Assembly (NCBI GenBank): GCA_943704525.1
Contig: CALSCQ010001082.1
Coordinates: 1 to 11,598, forward strand
Origin: Pigoraptor vietnamica
Lineage: Eukaryota > Opisthokonta > Filasterea
Length of the DNA stretch: 11,598 nt
Direction: 5' to 3'
Shown: positions 1 through 6,753 of the stretch, piece by piece
Numbering within the stretch: the first letter of the stretch is position 1
How the letters are laid out: each line of letters begins with the position of its first letter
Translations under genes and position numbers: made by a program
The notes under the pieces: model-generated
The model's database searches: none
What the model was told of the DNA's origin: nothing
The model's input: the letters and a program-made list of their open reading frames with translations, nothing else

Positions 1-56
1 GGGGGGGGGGGAACAAGTGGGGCTTCCCACATCCATTTGCAGGGACAATCTTGTTC

Positions 57-75
57 CGGCGTGTGCAAGCGCCGT
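57..75. repeat. Hairpin-forming repeat, copy 1
   Basis: The bases CCGGCGTGTGCAAGCGCCG form a 5-bp CGGCG/CGCCG stem with an 8-nt centre. A near-identical copy lies at 203-221, differing at two central positions. Both copies lie just beyond the stop codon of the minus-strand gene ending at 225. A role in 3'-end formation or protein binding is only inference. Confidence 0.5.
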
Positions 76-202
76 CAGACCGCACCGCTTTTCGCGCCAA
101 CGTGCTTGTGTTAATGCGACCAAGTGCGTTTGTGAGTGCATGTCTCGCATCGGATTGGTCACAGCCAAACTATAATATCTCGTTCACACAACGATTCCGG
201 TC

Positions 203-221
203 CGGCGTATGTAAGCGCCGC
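203..221. repeat. Hairpin-forming repeat, copy 2
   Basis: The bases CCGGCGTATGTAAGCGCCG match copy 1 (57-75) at 17 of 19 positions and keep both stem arms exactly. The start-to-start spacing is 146 bp. The two differences (G to A and C to T) occur at mirrored positions in the centre. Function is unknown. Confidence 0.5.
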
Positions 222-224
222 AGT

Positions 225-810
225 TCATTGCGCATCCGCACGATACCGGATACTCCACTTGGGCTCCTTCAGTACCTCGACTTCAACGCCATTGACGATG
301 AGGTCTGGATACACCGCGCGTATCGCTCTCTCCAACGCATCAAGGTGCCCCTCATGCGCACGCACACGAACCAACGGCTTCGACATGTCGTAACGCTGAA
401 AACTGTACCCGATACTAGAGACGTGCGGTTGCAAGCGCGGTAGCCCTTGCAGCAGCCGAATTGCTTCATGCGATAGGGCATCGCGCTCACGACACTTCTC
501 AAGAGAAATGGGCGGCCCCCATGGAGTATACTCTGGAGAAAGGTCGGATTGCGGAGGGACGACTGCAATGTGCGACAGGGCGGCGTCGCCTTCGCACAGT
601 TCGGAGGGTTGAGGAGGGTGGTCCGCTGGCGCTGTGACATCTGAGAAAGGTTAGGCATGCGAACGACAGTTTGATATGCACTGCGCCGGTCGTTGACCCA
701 CCAGGGTCCAATCGCCTTCTCTGCTTCCGATCCTCCGCCTGCGTCGCGGGTCTCTTAAGTGATAATCGAAAGGAACTTGGACTGTCGAGCGCAGGTGACG
801 CTTCACACAT
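225..810 (-). CDS. Unknown protein with bipartite NLS-like motif, two exons (174 aa)
   Basis: I do not recognise the family. Exon 1 is 810-702 and exon 2 is 640-225 (stop TGA). The 61-nt intron (701-641) starts GTGGGT, the donor form also used by genes to the right. It ends with a CTAAC branch-like site, a pyrimidine tract and CAG, and its phase (1) joins the exons in frame. The 174-aa product begins MCEASPALDS. It has a bipartite nuclear-localisation-like motif at residues 19-33 (KR, spacer, then RRR at 31-33), a proline-rich middle (about 37-75), and an alpha/beta-looking C-terminal half (about 80-174) with two Trp and few Cys. Codon use is much less GC3-biased than in the conserved genes of the window. 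The same frame is open upstream to an ATG at 975, but that codon overlaps the ATG of the divergent gene, so 810 is preferred. Nuclear location is inferred from the motif only. Confidence 0.55.
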
Positions 811-973
811 TTTAACGTTCGGTGGGCGTACGGGCCGTATCTGAGTGTGTACTTCGTATGCATATTTGTTAAATTGTGGTTCGTGTGAGCTTCGAGTGTG
901 CTGTGAAATTTGCTGACGCGCCAGCAGCAAATTAAGTATCGTCCAATCAATACTACTCAACAGGCAAACGGAC
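811..973. promoter_or_regulatory. Putative bidirectional promoter spacer
   Basis: This 163-nt stretch lies between the start codons of two divergent gene models. It is more AT-rich than its flanks. A CCAAT box (943-947) sits 27 nt before the plus-strand ATG, and no clear TATA box is seen. A short interrupted palindrome (TACGG-G-CCGTA) lies near 829-839. The promoter role depends on both flanking gene models being right. Confidence 0.35.
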
Positions 974-2112
974 ATGGAAAGCGAAAAAAATGTATTGCAA
1001 GGTGATAAAGCTACTTTACGCGAAATTCGATCTGGCACCACAAAAAGTCACCCCACGTCTATCAGGCCATTGGTAAAGTGGCACTACTACCATCAGTTCG
1101 GTTTCTGTTACATGCTCTCGTCCCGCGGCGGTTCGTGCCCGGCGCTCAACATCTCTCGAGACATGCCGTCTTGTCACCACATCGAAATTGTCGCAGCTTA
1201 CGCTGGGACGCCAGCAGCCTGGCCCGAATTTCCTGCTGGGGAGGGTACCACAGTTGGTAGTTGCGGCATTTATTGAATTGCGGAGCGACATTAGCACTCG
1301 TGTTACTCGGAATAATGCTCGTTTGTGCTTTACTTGTCTGGAAGAGATTCACCAGAACGGTGCACGCCTATCTTGCCAAATCTGAGTCCTTCAGACACAC
1401 GCATCGTGCGAAGCCTTATGCCCGTGTAAGTCCTTTGGAGCCGCCCTGCGTGTTCAGTGACGTGTCCGCGTGCCGTGCCGCGGCTGCGGCCGCCGACTGT
1501 GCGTGAGTTGACCAAGGCCCCACAATTACAATTGTGCAGGTGGCCGGGTAGCAAGAGCAGTCGCGCCTCCGTTTCGTATTTTTACGCGCGACAGTAGGAA
1601 TATGGTCCGCGTTGTGCAGTGCGGGGGCTTCGTTGTCCCCCGTGGTTCGATGCCGGGTCCCGTACGGGCTGACTGTCGCGCACGCGATGCCGCTGGTTGA
1701 GTCTGTTCAGAATGATAGACCCTGCCTCGTCTATCTCTGCAATATGCAGGTCAGAGGTGCGGATCAATATTCAGGGAGCTTGCCGGTTGGTCATGTTCAC
1801 GCTCCTTTTGGACGGCTCTTTGGCGCTCGTAACGCTCCAAACGTTCAGACGTTAGTCCGTATCGATGCATGTGCATTTCTAATCCGTCGCCATAACGCCG
1901 AGTCTCCCAGTACGATGCTGCTGGCTTCGAATGTGGTGTCACCTGAGCTGCCGTGTATGGCCTACGCAGAATTTGGAGTACCTTTGAGGGTGCAGCTCAC
2001 CGTGTGTACGGCCGAGCAAGGTCCGCAGGTTCGTTTCGGCTTTGTGGAAGAATGCGTCTACGAAAATGCCGATCTTCCGCACATCCCCAACAGATTCATC
2101 GAATTGGATTAG
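974..2112 (+). CDS. Possible single-pass membrane protein, unknown family, spliced (tentative)
   Basis: Three open stretches suggest one plus-strand gene, but I recognise no family. The first begins at an ATG (974) and is open for 100 codons. The second (in frame from 1261) encodes a clear transmembrane helix, ALVLLGIMLVCALLVW, followed by basic WKRF, and ends at a strong GTAAGT donor (1426). The third is open from 1552 to a TAG at 2110-2112, with in-phase acceptors at 1560 or 1710 (TTCAG). Joining the second and third keeps frame (phase 0). The first-to-second join is unclear. A 38-nt GTAG...TTAG intron (1257-1294) restores frame but is shorter than any other intron here; a donor at 1073 (TTG|GTAAAG) with an acceptor at 1260 also fits. 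The alternative is a frameshifted pseudogene. Antisense frames in 1582-2145 are partly open too, so even the strand is not certain. Codon use is AT-tolerant, unlike the genes to the right. Confidence 0.35.
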
Positions 2113-2470
2113 GAACGAGGGAGCGCTCCAGTCCTCCCAACGCAAGGCCAGCTCAGTCGCGCAGCGTACCGCACTCTTCTCCTCCGCTTCATCGTCGTTT
2201 GTGTGCCGATTCTGCCCGTCCGATTGGCCGAGGCTATAAACACGATCGCCTGTATGGCCTCACGAACTGTCGCTAACAGAATTCAGCGTTGTGTGGACCA
2301 TAGCACGCACGAGTGCCTCCAGAAGAGTGCATGCATGCAGATGTCCGCGTACAAGCTTCATCTAAGGTGAGGGTTAAGGACATCTGCACGTGTTAGCCGC
2401 TCTAAGTAATCTGCATGCCCCTTCAAACAAGTGCTATTTGTTTGTTCTTTTTTCGCACATTGTGGCAATT
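2113..2470 (+). promoter_or_regulatory. Upstream region of TRM7 with TATA and inverted CCAAT
   Basis: The 358-nt spacer before the methyltransferase ATG holds ATTGG (inverted CCAAT, 2223-2227) and TATAAA (2235-2240). Their order and spacing fit a plus-strand core promoter, placing transcription start near 2265. An AAG|GTGAGG sequence at 2364-2372 could be the donor of a 5' UTR intron, but no convincing acceptor follows the T-rich stretch before the ATG. No gene is seen here. Confidence 0.45.
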
Positions 2471-4585
2471 ATGGGACGCACGTCAAAGGACAAGCGCGAC
2501 ATATACTACCGCCTCGCGAAGGAGGAAGGATGGCGGGCGCGCTCTGCGTTCAAGCTGCTGCAGCTGGATGAGGAGTACGCTCTCTTTGGGGGTGAGCTGC
2601 TGCGTGTGTGTCAGTGTGTCTGTGTGTCTGTGTCGCTGTATGTGTATGTGTGAGCGTGAATGTACAGGTGTACATGTATGTGTGAGTTTTGCGTATGAAA
2701 GAAGGGGAGAGAGAGGAAGATGCGTGTGGTGAGTGTGCATGCGTGTCGTAGGTGTGTAATCCCTTCGCCTCCATCGCAGGCGTGAAGCGTGCCGTGGACC
2801 TCTGTGCGGCGCCAGGCAGCTGGAGTCAAGTGCTTAGTCGCAAGCTAAGGTACGTACGTCAAACGACGTTCGTACTGGTTATAGCACAAATTCTGCTCTA
2901 TTTGCGCCATCTCCACACTTTTATTCTTCTTGCATTCACTCTCCCGCACTCATGTCCTCGTGCACGATAGAACGGGCGACGCCGCCCACGATGCCGATGT
3001 CAAGATTGTCGCCGTGGACCTCCAGGCGATGGCGCCGCTTCCGGGCGTCATTCAGATCCAGGGGGACATCACCAAGAAAACAACGGCGGAGCAAATCGTC
3101 GCGCACTTTGACGGCGGGCTTGCGGACCTCGTCATATGCGACGGGGCGCCGGACGGTGCGTCTCGCGTTTCTGCGTACTTTCGCTCTTGTGTCTGTGCGT
3201 GTGTTTGGGTTACTTTCGCGCGCGGTTAGCAGTTGTGCCATGCGTTTTGGCTCCGTGTTGACGAACTTTCGCTTTCTGACGCGCAGTGACGGGTCTGCAC
3301 GACATCGACGAGTACATTCAGGCCCAGTTACTGCTTGCTGTGGGTCGTCCGACGCCGTCGCATGCTTCAACTCTGGTGCTCTAATGCTCCTTAGCGTGTT
3401 CTCTTCGCGCGCTGCGACACTCTTGTGGACAACCGCTGACATGTAGCCACCGGCACAAACTGCAGGCGCTGAACATCACCACCCATGTGCTCCGACCGGG
3501 CGGCGCATTCGTCGCCAAGATTTTCCGCGGGAAGGACGTGACGCTTCTCTACTCGCAGCTCAAGGTGTTCTTTGGAGAAGTGGCTTGCTGCAAGCCGCGC
3601 AGCAGCCGCAACTCCAGCATTGGTGAGTCACATTGCGTCGCAAGTGCGTCTTGCATGCACGCGGAGTCGCGCGCATTCCTGTTCACTCGCGCCCTGTTCT
3701 TTGGCGTCTTGTGTCCGTGCATCAGCAGGCAGAGTCGTTTGCACCTCAGCTCTCGACACTTGTTTGCGTAATGTGGAACCAATCAGCGCGCAATAGATGA
3801 TGCTCTGTGCGTTCTTTCCTTCGATTTGGCGGCTGATATAATGCAACACACTTGCAGAGGCGTTTGTGGTGTGTCGCGGGTATGCGCCGCCGGAGGGCTA
3901 TGTGCCGAACATGTCCAATCCGCTCCTGGACCACGAGTATAGTGGGTGGTCGCATTTCTCTCGTCGCCTCCTCTCCCCCTTCTCTTTCTCTTGATAAGGT
4001 CGATGGCGACCTCTGTGACTCCACGAACTGAGGTCTCTGCTGCTTCTCTCTCCGCCAGTTGAGATGATGGATGACCTCCACCAAGTTGATCGTGTCCCTG
4101 TTGTCTCTCCGCTTCTGCGGTTTCTTTTTTTTTTTTTTTTTTTTTGGCTCCAGTTAATAATCTCAACGCCATAAGCCTTCACCGCTGTGTTCCAACGCGT
4201 ATGTTCATCCCGCAGACGTCGACTTCAACAACCTCGTGGGCCCCTCCCGCTTCATCGTCCCCTTCCTTGCGTGTGGCGACCTGAGTGCCTACGACTCGGA
4301 CAAGACCTATCCTCTCGAGGTACCGTTCGCGCACCCGCATAACTATCTTCATCCTCCTGGCTTTCTTCGGCCACGTTGCGGCTGATCGGGTGTCCATACA
4401 ATTGCCTTGCACACATGACGGTGCTTTTCGGTGTGCATTGCCGTTCTGACTTATTGTGTGTTGCGCCGCAGCTCGAAGACCGCGCGTACACGCAACTGGC
4501 GCCGACGCAGGCACCCATCAACCCCCCGTACAAGACGGCGTGCGAGATCAAGCGCGGGGAACGGAGCGCCGAAGATGTCCGATAG
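2471..4585 (+). CDS. TRM7: tRNA 2'-O-ribose methyltransferase, TRM7/FTSJ1 family (8 exons, 295 aa)
   Basis: Exons: 2471-2591, 2780-2849, 2971-3155, 3287-3339, 3466-3622, 3858-3941, 4216-4319, 4472-4585 (TAG). All introns are GT-AG and the spliced length is 888 nt. The product matches human FTSJ1 and yeast Trm7 from residue 1 ([10 protein letters not shown]) to near the C-terminus; family members are about 310-330 aa, so the shorter length is a shorter tail. It is a Rossmann-fold SAM-dependent enzyme: the SAM loop [12 protein letters not shown] is at 47-58, and the FtsJ catalytic tetrad is complete (K28, D121, K161, E196). Known family role: methylation of the ribose at positions 32 and 34 of the tRNA anticodon loop in the cytoplasm, with Trm732- and Trm734-type partners. 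The ATG at 2471 is chosen because homology starts exactly there. The gene converges on NAC beta. Confidence 0.97.
2601..2654 (+). repeat. GT-rich simple repeat in TRM7 intron 1
   Basis: Imperfect (GT)n with CT and AT interruptions, just after the first splice donor (2592). Similar GT-rich stretches sit near the 5' ends of other introns on the sense strand. Confidence 0.85.
3942..4215 (+). other. TRM7 intron 6 with hairpin and T21 tract
   Basis: This 274-nt intron carries a perfect 6-bp hairpin with a 4-nt loop (AGGTCG-ATGG-CGACCT, 3997-4012). It also has a long pyrimidine-rich stretch and an uninterrupted run of 21 T (4125-4145). The T run lies about 70 nt before the acceptor (CCCGCAG, ending 4215), far for an ordinary polypyrimidine tract. 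I see no RNA gene I can name. Confidence 0.7.
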
Positions 4586-5079
4586 CGCGCTTGGCTGCAC
4601 AGCCCTTCGTTTGCGTTTTGTCTGCGTCTATTGCTTGAATACAATCTCCGTCAACGCAGTGAGTGTGTGCCGGCATTTGGGTATTTTCTTTTAATGTGCG
4701 GAGAGGGCGCGTGGGCCGCCCCACAATATGGTCACTCTCGCGCGGAACGGCCGAGTGCAGCCGCATTGCGAGAGACGGAGAGAACAGAGGGCATTGACAA
4801 AGAGAGCGACGCCGAGAGGCCCGCACATCAGAGACCGACGGCGACGCAGCAATAGCCAGTGAACGAGAGAGCAAAGCGACAACGCGCAGCCGCACGCAGC
4901 GCCAAAAAAAAGGGAAAAACAAGGGGAAAACACACAACCCAAAATGGGCAAAAGGCTACACAAAGCGCGCGCGAGTCCGCACGCAACACTCAGAGACCGC
5001 CAGCCCAGCCGGCGGCGCTCGTGGCGAACGCGGCACACATCGCAGGCGCAGCGCGGCACACGACCAGCGCACGAGGCGC
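4586..5079. other. Convergent 3' intergenic region (TRM7 / NAC beta)
   Basis: This 494-nt spacer lies between the stop codons of two converging genes. On the plus strand AATACA (4638-4643) is followed by a GT-rich stretch near 4659-4670, a plausible poly(A) signal with downstream element for TRM7. On the minus strand, 4900-4945 reads as T- and GT-rich, a plausible 3'-processing region for NAC beta. The open frames here lack an ATG or are low-complexity Arg/Ala-rich, and I do not call them genes. Confidence 0.45.
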
Positions 5080-6039
5080 TTAGGCCGTCTTCTCAGCCGC
5101 AGCCTCGAAGTTCTCGACGAGGTCGGGGACGTCGTCGTCGGCAGCACCGGCGGCCGTGTTGCCGGCACCGGGAGCGCCGGGGCCCATCGTGCTGAGGATG
5201 CGCTTGAGGTCCTCAGGCCCGAGCTGGCCGAGGATCTTGGGGAGAACCTCGGTGAACTCTGCCGTGTGGCAAGCGTACATGTGTGAGAGACGCAATGGAA
5301 CGAAGCGAGACTGGCTCCGTCTGCAGAAACGCATACAAATTCATAATGCGACGACATACCCTTGATGGCAACGTCGCCAGAGATCTGGAACGTGTTGTAC
5401 TGGATGGCAGCAGCAACTGCGCGCGCGCAAGATATATATACGATGATTAATCTACATGATTATCAGACGCCTCGAGCGCAGCACACGCACGACACGAAAC
5501 ATAATATCAGAACGCGCACACATAGAAAAACAGAGGCAGTTTCTAAGTGCGTGGACTGACTGTAGGTCCCAACACATGCGCGTACAGTGCGACAGATGCA
5601 GAGCAATGAGAGCAGCATGCGCACCCTTGGGCTTCGTAATCTCGATGACCTTGTTGTCCTCGCGGAGCATGTGCACCTCCTCAATGCCGGGGATCTGGTT
5701 CATGCCAAACTTCTTAAGGGTGCTCTGGAGCTTCTTGTCGTCCGAGCCCGCCGTCTTATGGACGACCTACAGAGCACACGCGACAACAACGCCTGAGACA
5801 CCGATCGACCGAGAGACCGCAAAAGAGCCCCGCACCCTCCACACCGACAACACCTCGTTGCGCATGGCTATGCGCCTCCTTCCGGCAATAGCGATTCGAT
5901 CTGCCCTATACAGCAACACACAGCAACCACACTACAGAAGAGGTGTTTTAGGACTGCTCACCTTCTTCTTGCGGCGCACGGTGCCCTTGCCACCAATGCG
6001 GACGTCCGCCTGGAGCTTCGCGAGCTTGTCGGCGTTCAT
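5080..6039 (-). CDS. BTF3: Nascent polypeptide-associated complex subunit beta (BTF3-like, 4 exons, 151 aa)
   Basis: Exons on the minus strand: 6039-5962, 5766-5625, 5416-5360, 5258-5080 (TAA). The spliced length is 456 nt with in-phase GT-AG introns. The product matches NAC beta/BTF3 end to end (human BTF3L4 is 158 aa). The N-terminal helix [20 protein letters not shown] leads into the basic RRKKK ribosome-binding motif (22-26). A NAC domain follows at about 33-98, including the GIEEV strand and a TFQISG strand at 82-87. The acidic, conserved [11 protein letters not shown] tail ends the protein. Known role: a heterodimer with NAC alpha bound at the ribosomal tunnel exit, shielding nascent chains and guarding SRP specificity. 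A T/C-rich tract followed by TTAG lies five bases before the ATG, suggesting a 5' UTR intron. The last intron is only 101 nt, and no residues expected for the family are missing. Confidence 0.96.
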
Positions 6040-6753
6040 TTTCTCTAACGGATAAAGGGGAAAAATAGAGAATACGCATGAGGATTAACGGATGCATCAG
6101 AGTAAAGGCCGTAACACAGTGCGTAATAAGATATTGCGGCCTATTTGCGAGCGCAGTGCAAGAACTGACTCTCGTACACCAAAAGAGCCCCAATGCCAGC
6201 GCCTGAATTACGGCAGCGAAACACACGAAGCCCGTTACGAAGGATGCACACGATCACACGACGTCAGCAGCCAATTCGACACTCACTGCCAAGTCCGACC
6301 GACCGAAACCAGCGCGGAACTAGGGAAAAAAGGAAGGAGAGCGACGCATGCGGCGTGTGCAGCAGTTATAGGGTGAAGCAAGAGGGCGAGTGAGAGGGAC
6401 GTACACTCGCACACGCACACACGCACACACGCACACACGCAAAGGCACATCGAGCACGCGGCTGACAAATGCTGAAAGGGGACTTACTATAAATTGAGAA
6501 TTTATGGCCGTTTCATACAAATCCCATAGATAACGAAAAGGCGAAATAAAAGACTCCATGACTCCCGGTTACTCTGGATTACTCTGATCACGTGCTGAAG
6601 GCCATTAGGGTCCGTAGAAGGTGGGGGTTCCGTGTTTCAGCCCTTTTTTTTTTCTTTTCTTTTTGCCGCAGTACGCGCTTTATACAAGCGTTCTTCTTCA
6701 GTCGTGTCCCTCGGACCCGTCGCAGTACAAGACGGGCCGATGTGACGAACTGC
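6040..6753. other. Spacer between NAC beta start and twin-coactosin stop
   Basis: Both flanking genes are on the minus strand, so this 714-nt stretch must hold the coactosin 3' UTR and the NAC beta promoter. Next to the NAC beta ATG, the minus strand reads a pyrimidine tract ending TTAG at 6045, like an intron 3' end. GTGAGT at 6286-6281 (minus) is one possible donor. TATAAAT (plus 6490-6496) and a CA repeat (6405-6440) are also present. A 94-codon plus-strand ORF at 6092-6376 is Arg/Thr-rich and unlike any family I know; I do not call it a gene. Confidence 0.45.
6405..6440. repeat. CA/TG microsatellite
   Basis: Imperfect (CA)n with regular CG interruptions, GT-rich on the minus (sense) strand of both flanking genes. 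It lies between the coactosin stop codon and the NAC beta start. Confidence 0.9.

Larger units (their letters stand above)
1..224. other. Left edge, 3' flank of the minus-strand gene; no gene seen
   Basis: The stretch begins with an 11-G run, which looks like a contig or assembly edge. The plus strand is open from the edge to 443, but this frame is exactly codon-aligned and antisense to the better-supported minus-strand exon at 225-640, so I treat it as a shadow. The stretch holds two similar GC-armed hairpins, listed separately. I see no other gene, RNA or mobile element. Confidence 0.5.

Noticed and set aside
15-443. Plus-strand frame open from the left edge to 443
   Set aside because: It is codon-aligned antisense to the minus exon 225-640, which has a supported intron and a longer coherent product; it has no clear start or family.
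1640-1675. tRNA-like B box (GGTTCGATGCC)
   Set aside because: The flanking bases do not form a T-arm stem, and no A box, anticodon arm or acceptor stem could be found.
225-2145. A single minus-strand gene or viral relic broken by many frameshifts across the left 2 kb
   Set aside because: Several minus frames look protein-like in series, but two divergent spliced genes explain 225-810 (well) and 974-2112 (partly) without needing repeated frameshifts. It remains a fallback for the 974-2112 part.
3797-3836. C/D snoRNA-like boxes (ATGATGC ... CTGA) in TRM7 intron 5
   Set aside because: The C box is imperfect, only about 30 nt separate the boxes, and the terminal stem is poor.
4859-5083. Arg/Ala-rich 74-codon plus-strand ORF
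   Set aside because: It lacks an ATG start, is low-complexity, and runs antisense into the NAC beta stop codon.
6092-6376. 94-codon plus-strand ORF with an ATG
   Set aside because: Its composition is random-looking, with no family; it lies in the likely promoter or 5' UTR intron of NAC beta on the other strand.
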